Shown: positions 49,395 to 60,257 of the stretch, one piece after another
How positions within the stretch are numbered: the first letter of the stretch is position 1
Layout of the letters: every line of letters starts with the position of its first letter
Source of the DNA: Bryum argenteum
Lineage: Eukaryota; Streptophyta; Bryopsida; Bryales; Bryaceae
Direction of reading: 5' to 3'
DNA: 64,000 nucleotides
Assembly (NCBI GenBank): GCA_037043015.1
Contig: CM073325.1
Coordinates: 12,317,001-12,381,000, forward strand
Position numbers and translations under genes: made by a program
The notes under the pieces: generated by a model
Told to the model about the DNA's origin: nothing
The model's database searches: none
Seen by the model: only the letters and a program-made list of their open reading frames with translations

Positions 49395-50579
49395 CTACCG
49401 GACTCGCGACCTCTTCCTCTTCTTGGCCTTGCGCTTGGGTTGGGTACCCTCCCTCCTCGGGGTCTCTCTCCGGGTGGAGGCACCTCCGCATTGGTCCCTG
49501 CGCTGCACCACCTCCTCGTCTCGAGGTTCCCCGCTCTCCGGGGAGGGGAGTCGGACGGGAGAACGTCTCCTCCCAAAGCCCGTCGTGTCCTTCCTCCTCA
49601 CCCCTCGGGATGGTCTTGCCTGTCGAGGTGGGGCTTCCTCTTCTTCCTCTTCCTCGTCGTCTTCGTCCCGGTCATCCTCCTCCGCAGACTGGTCTCCACC
49701 CGCCTCAGCTATCTCCTCGGCCCTCCTCTGTTGGGCTCTTGTCCTCCGGATGAGAGGGACGACCTCTTCTTCTTCCTCCTCTTCCTCCTCTGCATTTGGC
49801 ATGAGCAGGGAGGGCATCGCCTGGTGAGTCCGGGTAGGATTCACCCGACTACCTTCTCCTTCTTGAGTGGCCACCCGAGGTGCAATGCTGGGTCCGGCTT
49901 GGCTGGGTCCCACCGCTCTGGCCTGTCGAGTGGCTGGTTCCGGTGACCCCTCCAGGTCAGTGGCCCGGACTTCCTCCATCTCGTCCTCGGACTCGGAAGA
50001 GGTCGAGCCCTGCGGATCCCCGGATGGGAGGTCGTGCTTCTCGTGCCAGTAGAAGATCTCCCGGTCGGTGAGGATGCCGTACCGTTGATAGAGGTGGAAG
50101 ATGTAGGGGGCCAGTGGACACCCTTTCTGATTCCCGATCTTCATCACCTCTCGCTGCACCACCTCGCTGATGATATGGTGCCACCCGACCTGCATCCGCC
50201 CATCGTAATTTGCCAGGATGGCCTTCATCAGCTTCACGGTGCAGGTGGTTGGCTTGTCCGGGCTGAGGATGGGGAGGAGAAACCGGAGGAGGCGCATCAC
50301 CCGGGGGTCCTTGCAATCCTCCGGTTTGAATCCATCCTTCTCTGTTGGCCCCCTGCGGAACCGGTTCCTCAACCCGTCGTCTCCCTTCTTCTTGATGTAG
50401 CCGATTGGGGAATCCGGGAACTTGTAGGTTGCCCTCCAATGGCGAGGCCCCCAGTTATCCGTCTTCCCCCTCAGGGGGTGCGTCACGTACATCTCGGGGA
50501 AGCGGTGGGTGACGGTCTCCTCGATGATGGCCTGATCCGCCAAATCCCACGGGCATCGTCTGACCGGCGCACACCCCAT
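49395..50579 (-). CDS. Plant-transposon-type protein of the nested element, 394 aa
   Basis: Largest open frame of the nested GC-rich element. Residues 1 to about 190 form a folded-looking region (HRFPEMYVTHPLRGK, FLLPILSPDKPTTCTVKLMK, ANYDGRMQVGWHHIISEVV, CPLAPYIFHLYQRYGILTD) whose pattern resembles the plant 'putative transposon protein' domain (PF20167 type): T-T-V-K-A-L, then a G-x-x-x-x-V-G-x-x-I helix, then P-Y-I-x-L with a tyrosine-rich end. The C-terminal half is low complexity: two runs of glutamates and arginine-rich patches. I see no catalytic triad, so a structural or gag-like role is as likely as a transposase. Family assignment by eye only. Confidence 0.55.
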   Translation of the reverse strand: MGCAPVRRCPWDLADQAIIEETVTHRFPEMYVTHPLRGKTDNWGPRHWRATYKFPDSPIGYIKKKGDDGLRNRFRRGPTEKDGFKPEDCKDPRVMRLLRFLLPILSPDKPTTCTVKLMKAILANYDGRMQVGWHHIISEVVQREVMKIGNQKGCPLAPYIFHLYQRYGILTDREIFYWHEKHDLPSGDPQGSTSSESEDEMEEVRATDLEGSPEPATRQARAVGPSQAGPSIAPRVATQEGEGSRVNPTRTHQAMPSLLMPNAEEEEEEEEEVVPLIRRTRAQQRRAEEIAEAGGDQSAEEDDRDEDDEEEEEEEAPPRQARPSRGVRRKDTTGFGRRRSPVRLPSPESGEPRDEEVVQRRDQCGGASTRRETPRREGTQPKRKAKKRKRSRVR

Positions 50580-53500
50580 CCGGAGGAGGTCCTCCTCGCC
50601 TCCGCCTCGTGCAATGAAGTTCGGGCACCTGCGGCTTCACGGATTTGAGGGGAATCGGCATCCCGGGTCGCCATGGGACGACTTCCCTCCTCTTCGGCAT
50701 TGCTCCGGTTCTCCACTCCTGCAGCTGCCCCGAAATACTCTCTCCCTGCCTTCCCGGGATCGACTCGGTAGAAACCCTACTTCCCGAAACCCTAACCTCA
50801 CGTAACTTCGCTTTTCCAACTCCGCGCGGATTGCCGAGCGCTCAAGATTGCTCGATCTCTCAAAACGCTGGACCGGAATGGCCGAGAATGGAGGCGGCGC
50901 TCCTAATAACAACAAACCGGAGTTCTCCTTCCGAGACATCATCACCCCGCACTCGAGACGTACACCGGGAATTACCCCGGTCATCATTGAGCCGCCGGTG
51001 GTTACGCTTGGCGCCCGCGAAGTTTCCGGCCCTTTTCTCCGGTCGACCGCGGCCCTGGCCATCAATCCGGTAGGAGAACCGCCCATCCAGGCATCTCAGG
51101 GTATCAGCCGGATATCAATACGGGTATCCGGTGGGCTCTAAAATCCCCTAAGGTTAGCCGGAGGAATCCTAACACAAAATTACTACCTACAAACCGGTTT
51201 AAGCAGACCGATTTTTATTTCCACTTGCTAAAATTACCCTTTTACTCCTAATTAATTGCTAAAAACAAAAATATTGGAGAACAGGGTTCAACAAACAGAG
51301 TAGGGATAGCTTTAGGATCTAACTTGTTTCGTTTTTCTTGTGGAATGTGGCAGAAAGCGATACAACCGAGGACACGAAGGTGAGAAAGGTCAGGTTTCTT
51401 ACCAGTAAAGGCCTGTTCGGGAGTTTGAAGGTTAAGCGCCCTGCATGGTAGGCGGTTTTGGACGTAATTGACGGCCTTGGCCACCTCGTCCCACAGGAAG
51501 CGAGGGATCCTGGTACCTGTCACTACGCTTCGAATTCTTCCAAGAAGTAACGGTTTCTCCTCTCTGCAATGCCATTTTGTTGAGGGGAATAGCCTGCTGT
51601 AAGTTGGTGATGAATTCCCTGGGAGGCGCAGAAGGTAGTGAACTCGGTGGAGACATACTCGCCACCCCTGTCAGTACGGATTTCTTGGATTTTTTGGTTG
51701 GGTGTTTCTACTAGATTCTTGAATTTGAGAAAATAGGAGAAGGTTTGGGATTTTGCTGTCAAGAAATAAACCCAAGACTTTCTAGAATAATCATCTATAA
51801 AAGTAAGTATGTACTTATTGTTGTTTCGTGTGGGAGTGGGAAGTGGTCCGCAGAGATCGCTATGTATGAGCTGTAGGGGTTTATCGGTGAAGGTGGTCCT
51901 CAGCTTCGGAAAAGGTGTGCGGTGGCACTTCCCGAGAGTGCAGCTATCACAATGGCGTTTCAGGTACGGTATTTTTGGAATACCATTTACAAGGTTTCTG
52001 TTGCTGAGGTGATAGAGACTCTGGCGATTGATGTGAGCTAGCCGACGATGCCATAATTCTGTAGTCTCTACTGAGACTGTTTGTGCGTGGGTTGCAGATA
52101 AAACTGCAGAGGGCTTCGGAGGCTGTGCCGTTGCTGTAAGCTTATAGAGCTTTGTACGAGCGTCACGATTGGCCTGGAGCAGTACATTTTCTAGAGTGTT
52201 GTCAAAGATGAGACATTGCTTTGATGTGAAGATAATCACGTGACCTAAATCGGCCAAGGTCCCCACTGACAGAAGGTTTGTTTTCACACCAGGAACGTAA
52301 AGAATGTCTTTGACTGCCTTTATTTTTGAGTCAGAAAATCGTACAGTACCCTTGTTCTGAACTGGAAGAACTTGTCCTGCTGCAGTGCGGATGCTAGAAA
52401 TTTGGGAGTCTGTGAAGTCTGATAGAATTCTATCATTCCCAGTGACGTGGGAGCTAGCACCGGAGTCTAAAAACCAAGGATCTTCGTCATTCGAGAAAGC
52501 TGCCATGCAAGCGTTGAGCTGAGCCTGATTGTCATTCTCCTCGTCCAGTTCATCTTCCTCTTCATCAGGTTCGTCCTCGATAGCAGAATAGGTGGTTGCT
52601 GGTGTTTTGAGTTTTGAGAGTTAGATCTGAAGATCGCGGATCTGCCGCTTGACTTTCGTTACTTCACAGTCAGCTTCTGAGTGTCCCGCCTGTCCACATT
52701 CCTTGCAGGTGCGGTAGGAGCCACCTGTACGTCCGCGTCCTCGGCCCCCTCTGCTTGGGCGTCCAGCTCTTTGGTCACGGTGTTGTGGAGGTCGATAGAA
52801 GCTGCTGCGTTGCATAGATAAGACCTCCTCTGAATCCTGACTCTTGTCTAGGATTTGTGAGCTTTCCTCATGTAACATCAGTCCTTGCAACTCAGAGAAG
52901 GTAGGACTCCTCTCTCTACTTTTCTGTATTGCTTTGAATGTGGACCAGCTTCTTGGTAAACTTGCCAACATCTGATCAACAAGATCCTCGTCTTGGACAA
53001 CTACTCCTAGACTGGCTAGTTGACTGATAATGGAATTAGTGTCTTCCAGATGTGAGTCTACCGTTTTTCCTTCTAGCATTCTAAGAGAATACAGTCTCTC
53101 TTTAAGTGCTAGTCTCCTAGAAGGTGACCGAACATCATACATCCTTTTAAGAGTATTCCAGATCTCTAGAGGATCTGAAAGGTGCATGATATGAAAAATG
53201 ACATGGTCTTTTACCGTTGAAATCGAGAATGCGGCAGCACGAATCTTGTGCTCGCCGGATTTGTGTACTGGCCGAGACGTTGGGCCGCTGCGAAGGCCGA
53301 GTCGTGACGATGGTATTGGGCTGTGCGATCCTGCTGCGACATTCTGCTGCTGCGGCGCTGAAGTGGCTACGGTGGCTGCGGATTGTGACGAAGTGGCGCT
53401 AGAACTGGCCGATCCGGAGGTAGGCTCAGTTGTAAAAAACCGCCAAAGATTTTCCTGCATCAGTAGCATCCTAACCTTGTAGCTCCATAACATATAGTTC

Positions 53501-53607
53501 TTTTGCCCATCAAGTTTAGTAGACTCAGACATATCTCTAAGCAAGGAATCCATTCTAACTGACTCAATTGGATCTGATCTGTGTACCACAGAGTAGCTCT
53601 GATACCA

Positions 53608-53744
53608 TGTTGGTATTAAGAGTCAAGCTCAAAGAGAGCGAGAGTGAATTGAGCAGCGAATTAAATACACTCTGTGGTACACAGTTGTGAGTACCATGGT
53701 TATGGGATTACCCTAAACCTAATCTAAATATAAACATGATGACA
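53608..53744 (-). repeat. 5' LTR of the copia element (137 bp)
   Basis: Same length and ends as the other LTR, two differences. The tRNA-iMet-type primer-binding site begins directly inside it on the minus strand, which fixes orientation. Confidence 0.95.
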
Positions 53745-53812
53745 GCAACGTGCCACTCTAGCCTTGTTGCTGTACCCTCGGTCTGCGGCGAAAGAAACTA
53801 ACAAATTCTTAC

Positions 53813-54258
53813 TAAGGTAGGAGTCGTGAAAACCGTCCAGCCCCAAAAACCGCATAGTAGGTTTATGGGTAGGGTCTGTAGAACCGTCCGTTCATGGTAA
53901 ACTGATAGGTTTTAGGAACCATCCACTGTTTTTAGCTCAAACCATGCATACTGAACGGTTTTAGACAACTCCTATGTCAATTCCTCAAACCTAGTTTGAT
54001 TCATTTTGTGACATTCAATCTACAGTTTTCGGAATACAACCTTGCAAAAAAGCCAGCACTCTATGTTCGGGTAGTGGGACTCCTTAGACTCGAGATTCAA
54101 AAATTCATAGGAAATTATAGGATTACTCAAAAAATGTTTTTTTTTTTGGGGTGGATTTGCACTAGCTTTGCAGACCATCGAAAAATAATTAAAATTTTAC
54201 ACCACTATTCCAAGTATGCAAAGCTGAAATTCAGACGGTTTTCACCACTCCTACCTTA
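53813..54258. mobile_element. MITE, about 446 bp, TIR TAAGGTAGGAGT
   Basis: Inverted termini of about 25 bp, TAAGGTAGGAGTCGTGAAAA on the left against the complement of TTTTCACCACTCCTACCTTA on the right. Short GAACCGTC and ACCGTC motifs recur inside. If the outer TA is the target duplication this would be a Tc1/mariner-type element; TAA/TTA would suit Harbinger. It lies only 69 bp from the copia element, so several insertions cluster here. Confidence 0.75.
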
Positions 54259-54453
54259 ATGGAGAGGCAGGCTGCCCAGTCCCGCCTGAAGAATCTAGTG
54301 CCGGTGACGGCGTGCCACCGCCGGAAGGTATCGGAACCGTTAATCCCAGTGGAGATTGATATTCCACCAGAGGATGGTGATAATCAGGGTCCGAGAAGGT
54401 TTTGTGTCATGCGGTTTAGGTCGCCTACTTTGCATTATCATCCCGCATTTTGA
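54259..54453 (+). other. Short GC-rich frame right of the MITE
   Basis: An ATG directly after the MITE opens a 64-codon frame (MERQAAQSRLKNLVPVTACH...) with coding-like composition and a possible exon end near 54389. No family is recognised and no continuation is found; downstream DNA is a minisatellite. It might be exon 1 of a gene wrecked by insertions. Confidence 0.25.
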
Positions 54454-54640
54454 CTCGAAACATACCCAAGAATCACATGGAAATCGCCCAAGTGGATATC
54501 ACTTGATACCTATTATCATCCCGCATTTTGACTTGATACCTATTATCGCCCCATTATCATTGACTTGATACCTATTATCGCCCCATTATCATCCCGCATT
54601 TTGACTTGGTACCTACTATCGCCCCATTACCATCTTGCAT
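54431..54640. repeat. Minisatellite with ATCATCCCGCATTTTGACTT units
   Basis: Irregular tandem copies of about 30-45 bp made of the modules CATCCCGCATTTTGACTTG and ATACCTATTATCGCCCCATT, in about five or six repeats, the last ones more diverged. Confidence 0.85.
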
Positions 54641-54720
54641 TCATGATGCCGAAGTCCAAAAATGTTGTAATCCAATTTTGGGCTGCCCGTTTCAGACACC
54701 GTGAGCGTTTGAGGGTTAAC
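54636..54720 (+). repeat. Dispersed repeat, copy 2 (partner at 15962-16045)
   Basis: Matches 15962-16045 in the same orientation (ATTCATGATGCCGAAGTCC ... ATCCAATTTTGGGCTGCCCG), about 80% identical by eye. It directly follows the minisatellite. Confidence 0.6.
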
Positions 54721-54852
54721 AACTCTTGTGTATTGATTGTGGTGTACAGGTCTAGTACTGTTTACGGTCTCGTAGCTGCTCATGCTCCACATGCTATTTA
54801 TGGTTTCCTCGCTTTTCTAGCTCTTCCACCTCTCTAAGATATTTGATGCTTA

Positions 54853-55240
54853 GGGCGCAGTCACATGTGAGACCCGACCCCGTAAAATGGATCGGGTCTC
54901 AGAAAAGTAAGCCACTCACATGCTCCCCAACCCAACATTATAATCACGGGCTCCGGTATTATAATTCGGGCTTGCCAAGGGAAGGTGGCAAGCCCTTGAA
55001 ATTAATATAGAACCCGTATTATAAAGTTAGTGTGTTCTTTTGTCACATTCCCTGACAAAATGACAAAATTGCTATTTGACATACTCCCTTTTGACATATT
55101 CCCTGACAACTTGTTATTTCAATTAATCATGAATGAACATGGGAAGTGACCCGTAATGTTCACCCTGAAAAGTGACCCTTCAAAAAATATGGGTAGCTAC
55201 AGTGAAATTATGGGGTCGGGTCTCACATGTGAGTGCGCCC
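54853..55240. mobile_element. Tourist-type MITE (PIF/Harbinger), 388 bp, TTA duplication
   Basis: Terminal inverted repeats of about 30 bp (GGGCGCAGTCACATGTGAGA on the left, complement of TCTCACATGTGAGTGCGCCC on the right) are flanked by TTA on both sides (54850-54852 and 55241-55243). GGGC-type ends with a TTA duplication are diagnostic of Tourist/Harbinger MITEs. Its termini differ from those of the Harbinger at 32.3 kb, so it must have been moved by another family member. Confidence 0.9.
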
Positions 55241-55390
55241 TTATTGCTACACTACACCACATCAGTAATTTATAGCTTTTTCTATCTCTTCAATTATTCA
55301 CCGCTTATCTCTCGATACCACCCATATCAGTAAGTTTTATTTTATTTTTTTACACAAATATATGGTTAACTTTAGTGCGGGAGAAAAAGA

Positions 55391-55582
55391 TCATGATACA
55401 AGCTCATGGCTCCGCCAATTCATGTACCAGCGGCGGCCTCCAGTCTGCAACCAACTTCCCCACGATTCTCCTGCAGATAGATAGATAAAAACTCCGGTCC
55501 TATTTACAGGGCCGGCGTGAATAAAGTGTCTGTTCGTCATGCCAATGAACCGGTGCCCATCGGACAGGGGCCATTGATGCAC
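55391..55582 (-). repeat. Dispersed repeat with conserved peptide, copy 2
   Basis: Partner of 37669-37917, same orientation and shared minus-strand peptide HFIHAGP-x2-RTGV-x-IYLS. It lies about 400 bp beyond the coding end of the minus-strand LINE, so it may belong to that LINE's 3' tail. Confidence 0.55.
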
Positions 55583-55984
55583 AACTACTCACCCCTTTCG
55601 GGAATAGACACTATAGTAACCAGAAAAAATAAAATGATAAAAATAAAATAGAAAAGGAGGGGAACTCCGGTAAGGGTTATATGGGGGTATATTAGGTGGT
55701 TTGGGTGTGTTTATGGACGCCAAGCCATAATTCCAGATTGATTGGGAAGGAAGATTACATTGTTACTAAACGGTCCGGGTTCGATTCTCGATGGATCCGT
55801 TTGAGCGTTTATTGTGAACAACATGGTTTGGTGCTGCTGGTGAATTATTCATAGGCAGGAGAGTTGTGCCAATCAATCGGCCCCGTCCCAACTACCTGAG
55901 ACAAGTGTGACTTTACTGTGGGAAGTAGTTTGCGCCATTACCCCAACTCCTCTCCTTTTGTTGGGTTAGGTTATTGTTGGGATT
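55583..55984. other. Sequence between the LINE coding end and the dispersed repeat
   Basis: Probably 3' untranslated sequence of the LINE. A GGTTCGATTC motif (55778-55787) resembles a pol III B box, but no matching A box or tRNA fold is seen. No clear poly(A) tail marks the LINE end, although an A/T-rich run lies at 55330-55355. Confidence 0.35.
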
Positions 55985-56253
55985 GTTTGGTTGTTTTCTA
56001 TCTTTCTTTTGTGTAGGATAATTGACCCGGCGTGTTGGATGGCTATGGTATTTATCTCTTGGAATGTTCGTTTTATGCAAGTTTTCGGTATTTCGAATTT
56101 ATCTTCGAGTATTTTCATTGATGGCTTGTGTGTAGTGCCTCTGGCACCTGCTGTGATGACGATCAGTGGGTCAACTTTCCATCCTAGGTTGCGGATATTG
56201 TCAATGAGTGGTTGGTATTTGTCTATTTTGTTACTAATTGTTTCTTGTGGGAA

Positions 56254-57430
56254 TCATCGTTGTTGATATGTGAATTCAATGAATTGAATTGTGAGGTTGT
56301 CTGATGGTTGTGATGGAGGGTCGTTTTTGTGTGGGAGTCCTTTTACGCATAGGATGTCTGGTCTAAGTCTGGCGTTGCAGTGACATCTTTGTTCTGTGCA
56401 ATTGCATTGTAATAGCCATGTGGGAACTGTGTTTTCTTGAGGGTTATTATTAAATGTGCATGCGTTCATGAGAATGTAGCATCTGGATTTCTGTGATGAT
56501 AGTATTAGTTTTCTTAATTCCCATACGGCTTTGTTATGACGTTTGCATCTGATGGCGTGTATGTGGTGGTGTCCGCATTTGAGCAATGCATGTAGCCATG
56601 TATCGACATCTGAGGAGTTGCATGTAGAACATGTGATTAAGGGGAATCTTTCTCTGCCAAAAAATAGTTGTTTCCTTGCGTTTCCCATGTATTGGCCTGT
56701 ACGGAGTTTTAAAATAGTTGTTTTTTGGGAGTCTGAAGTCATAGGATTCGACCAGTATGTGTTAGATAATTCATTATCAATGTCCGGGTTTGTGGTCCAT
56801 TTGTTAGTGTTAGGGAATCGGGAAGCAAGTATTTCAAGGTTGTTGTCGTAGTCGTATTTGTGTAGGTATGTTTGGAGACATCGAACTGGGCCTTTGTCCG
56901 GGCGAGTTAGGGGTCTAGGCCATGCATATTTTTGGTAGTAGAATGGTGTTGTGTGTGCGAATTCGTGGGGTTGTGTGGCTATTGAGTATTTTTTCGTGGC
57001 GCCTGCTTTTGCAAGTTTATCTGCCTGTTCATTGCCAGTGATGTTGATATGTGCTTTGACTTTGTGAAATATAGTTGGTTGTGTGCGGTTTTTGAGTAAT
57101 TCAACCATTTCTGCCATGATACTTTTGTCGGCATGGTTGTGGTGTGCGAAGGGTTGTTGAATATGAGTATTCAAATTGTATAGACAGTTGATGCAATCTG
57201 TAAAAATGTATGCTGGTTCGTTGGGATATTTGTTGTTTATTAAATGGAGTGTTGTGTATATAGCCATTAATTCTGCGCAAAATCAGGTTTGAAGGCCAGG
57301 GAGTCTTACACATAGTTGCATGTCCGGTTTCGTGGAGTTGTAAATACCGTATCCGGCTTTTTCTTTTTTCCAGTGGCCATCTGGGGCTTCTTTTGGCGGA
57401 ATGAAGGAGCCGTCCGTATAATAACTAAAT
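56254..57430 (-). pseudogene. LINE RNase H and C-terminal CCHC/RPD region
   Basis: RNase H block with three acidic positions (YYTDGS, IFTDC, QADKLAK) and its His (VKAHINITGN), interrupted by a frame change near 57280. Downstream come C-S-T-C...H...C and RHN, then RPD. Similar sequence runs on beyond the stop at 56254 to about 56000 (KYQPLIDNIRNLGWKV), so the protein originally ended there. Confidence 0.75.
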
Positions 57431-58769
57431 TGTGGTTGGAATTTTAATATCGGGTTAATTACGAATGATGGCATGGAAGGGACGTGTGTGGTTGAGGGGT
57501 TAGTTGTCGTTAATGAGGGATATAGTTTTTTATTCCATTGTTTGTTTTTGTTGACAGTGGTGTTGAGTGGAGTTGGTGGAGCCTGTTGTATGTAGTATTG
57601 TGGTATTTGCATGGACATTATGGCATTTTTTATGTTATTTATTTGCTCGGGTGTACCAATATGGTTATTTTGATGGTGTATGCACATGATGGAAATTGCA
57701 AGCGGCTCCGTAGTTGGTTTGTATTTTTGTGGAGGTGCTGGTATGTCGTATGTAATGGTATCGGCTGTGAACTGTGTGAAGTAGGTTATCACGTGTGTAT
57801 CAGGAAAGGGACCATCGTATGGGGTTGAGTTTTGGTACCAATTTGTATCTGGGATTACTAGAATGGTAATTGCATTTGGATCATGTTTGGCTGCCAGTCT
57901 TGCCCAGTGGATAGCTTGTTGGGTTGCTTCGGTATTGTGTGGGTGTGCGTAGTGATGAGATATTGTCCGTTGTTGTCATATAGGTGGGCTGATTCTTTGT
58001 TTATTTGTATGGTGGGTTTGTTAGAGATAATGTCTTTTTCTGGGTTACTTTCTTCAAAGTGTATTTGTGTAAGTGGGGTAATTGATGGTGGTGGTATGAA
58101 TCTAGTGTCTTTGTGTTGTGCTTGCGTGAAGTGGGTGCTGATCAGGTTGGTGTAGTGAGCATGTTGTAATTTGGTGTAGTAATCTTTAAGAAGTTGGAGA
58201 TTATGTTCGATAACTATTGGGTGATTGAAGGAGAATAGGTCTTTTTGTTGGAGTCTTTTATGATATGTGGTGCTGTTGTGATGCCATTCGCAGAGGTATG
58301 TGTTGTAGGTTTTTGGTACTTTGTATTTATTTTTTGTGGTAACATTTTTATGGTTTATTATTTTGATTATGGGAAAGTTGATTGGGTTGTTTTTTATTTT
58401 TGGTGGGCATATTAGGTGATTTGTTTGTTGATCGTTAGGATGGGTTGGGTTGGGGTGATATCTTGGAAGTAGTTCTGAGTTGTCTGAGATATATAATGGT
58501 TTAAGTGTACGAGGCGGTGGGTGATGGGTGCATGTATTTGGACAGTTTAGGGAGCATTTGGGTTGGCAAAATAATTTTTCAGCTATCTCTAGCGCACTTT
58601 TCACAAGTCTTGATGGAGTTTTATGGTAGATTGCGAAGTCGGTTGGTAACATGAGAGTTGTACCATTTGGGAGGGAAATGTGTTTTATTTCGTGGATATT
58701 GTGTATTAAGAGTTTGTGTATTAATTTGATTGATAGTACAGGGTTGAGATGTGGGAGTTCTATTGTGGC

Positions 58770-60257
58770 TTATTCTAACCATTCACGTTCAAGTTTGGTT
58801 TTGTGTGATTGAAAGTTTTCGTTAGTGCATTTGAGGTGTATACCCCCTTCTTGTTTCAAAAGGAATAGTATTCTTGTGATGGGAGAGCTTATACAATCGG
58901 AGGATTTTATTCTAGGGATGTTTTCTGCGCCACCGTGTTTGGATAGTATGTGTTGGATGAGACCTCTGTATATGATGCCTAATCTGCCCTGATAATTAAG
59001 AGCATTTCTGAGTTGTTCTCCTATGCAGCGTAAGTATGCATTTTTTAGTGAGAATGCTTCTAGCCCAAATAGTTTGTGAGGGAGTTGGGTTATCACGTTT
59101 GCTGTACATTTAGGCAGGCCACATATTGTTTTTTGGATTCCAATAATTTTTTTGTCGAGTTTGTTGATGGTTGGAAGTAAGAATGGCACTGCATAAAAAC
59201 TGTAGGCGATGCCAGCTCGTATAACAGTGTCGACCATATTGATTTTTTGTTTAATAGTTGCAGGGCATTTCGTTAATTGTTTACATTGGTCAATTAGTTT
59301 ATTTGTAGCGATGTGTGTTTGGATCTTCCATTTTAATGAGGGTACCATATGTATACCAAGGTAGACGTATGGTTCATTTTGGTGAAGGATGGGGATTGGC
59401 TGGTTTCTGTAGGTGATGTTGTGTTGTTGTAATAATTCTTTAAATTTATCTGGTTTTATTTTTGATTTGTTGGGGCAGCCTGTAATGGCACATTTTTGCG
59501 CACTGAGGTCCATGCCTGCCCATTCGCAGAATTTATCTATTTTGTATATTTGGGTTGTAATGGATTGGAGGGTGTTGGCAAGTCCTGCTAAGTCATCAGC
59601 GTAAGCAGCAGCAGTAATATTTAATTTCGACGTACCAAATGCGTAGCCGTTGTTTCCTCTTTGTAGCCATCTAAGTAGTGGTTCTAGAAATATAAGAAAT
59701 AAGTAGGGACTTAATGTATCACCTTGAATGGTACCTCTTTGTATTGGGATTGGTTTAGTTTTGCCAAAATGTTCACCTGTGAATATTGTGGAAGAGTTTG
59801 AGTAGATATTTCCGACCAGTACTACTGCGTCTATAGGGTATCCCAGATCTTTCATTATTGCGAGGAGTCGGGCGTGGTCTAAAGAGCCAAATGCATTTTT
59901 AAAGTCTATATATAATATGTAGATGTCTTGGTTTGTGATTCTTGCGTCCTCTAAGGTCATAGGTAATAAGTTGTATTTGTCTGTTTGTGCTTCTTTACTC
60001 TTTCGAAAGCCTTCTTGGCTATCATGCAGTATTTGGTGTCTTTCGCCATATGTTGAGAGTATAAGTGTGAGAGTACTGGTGAATAGTTTGTAGATTGTAT
60101 TGGCTAACGCTATGGGTCTGTAGTTTGGTAGTACTGAGGGATCGCCTTTTTTGTATAATAAGATGGTGAGGCTAAGTTTCCAGGATTCTGGTATTTGGCA
60201 TTGTTTGTAGCAGTGATGAAAAAACATGGATAATAGCTTATGGAAGTTATCAGGCAT
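58770..60257 (-). pseudogene. LINE reverse transcriptase segment, 495 codons open
   Basis: The best-preserved part of the LINE. All RT blocks are readable: KKGDPSVLPNYRPIAL (block 1/2), GFRKSKEAQTDKYNL, the catalytic YIDFKNAFGSLDH (Asp), QGDTLSPYLFLIFLEPLL, YADD with the paired aspartates, and the thumb region FCEWAGMDLSAQKCAI. No stop interrupts these blocks, so the element may have died rather recently or the segment escaped damage by chance. Confidence 0.85.

Larger units (their letters stand above)
46688..51292 (-). mobile_element. Unclassified GC-rich element nested in copia, 4.6 kb, 5-bp target duplication
   Basis: The copia coding sequence is interrupted exactly at AAACA, which is present on both sides (46683-46687 and 51293-51297); host similarity resumes at once on each side, so both ends are sharp. 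The insert is far richer in GC than anything else here except the foldback at 62 kb, and is dense in CCGG/ACCGGT motifs. I found neither long terminal direct repeats nor terminal inverted repeats by eye. If the ends are set one base inward it would begin TG and end CA with AACAC/AACAG flanks, as an LTR-type element would. The largest minus-strand frame resembles the 'putative plant transposon protein' domain. It could be a non-autonomous retroelement or a DNA element. It is younger than the copia host. Confidence 0.7.
43719..53744 (-). mobile_element. Ty1/copia LTR retrotransposon, near complete, with a nested insertion
   Basis: Bounded by two 137-bp LTRs (TG...CA) and flanked by the imperfect 5-bp repeat CCAAC (43714-43718) / GCAAC (53745-53749). 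Read on the minus strand the parts are: 5' LTR 53744-53608, primer-binding site matching initiator-Met tRNA (TGGTATCAGAGCTACTC, about 53607-53590), gag with a CCHC knuckle (CKECGQAGHSEADC; about 53.6-52.6 kb), protease (WFLDSGASSH) and integrase with H-H-C-C and DRGGEY (about 52.5-51.3 kb), then reverse transcriptase (YVDDL) and RNase H (TESEYRAL) at about 46.7-44.6 kb, polypurine tract at about 43867-43856, and 3' LTR. The PR-IN-RT-RH order defines copia. A 4.6-kb element sits within the coding region. Apart from that the coding region has about two breaks, so it is a fossil copy. The LTRs differ at 2 of 137 positions, so it is young, in the order of a million years under angiosperm-like rates, with wide error. 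Confidence 0.95.

Noticed and set aside
47893-49950. Plus-strand frames up to 276 codons inside the nested GC-rich element
   Set aside because: Antisense to the minus-strand frames of the element, low complexity, no domains; an effect of high GC.
46688-51292. Calling the nested element a standard LTR retrotransposon
   Set aside because: A 5-bp duplication and possible TG/CA ends fit, but no direct terminal repeats, primer site or polymerase were seen.
55700-55800. tRNA or tRNA-derived SINE suggested by GGTTCGATTC
   Set aside because: A B-box-like motif is present, but no A box at the right spacing and no cloverleaf could be drawn.
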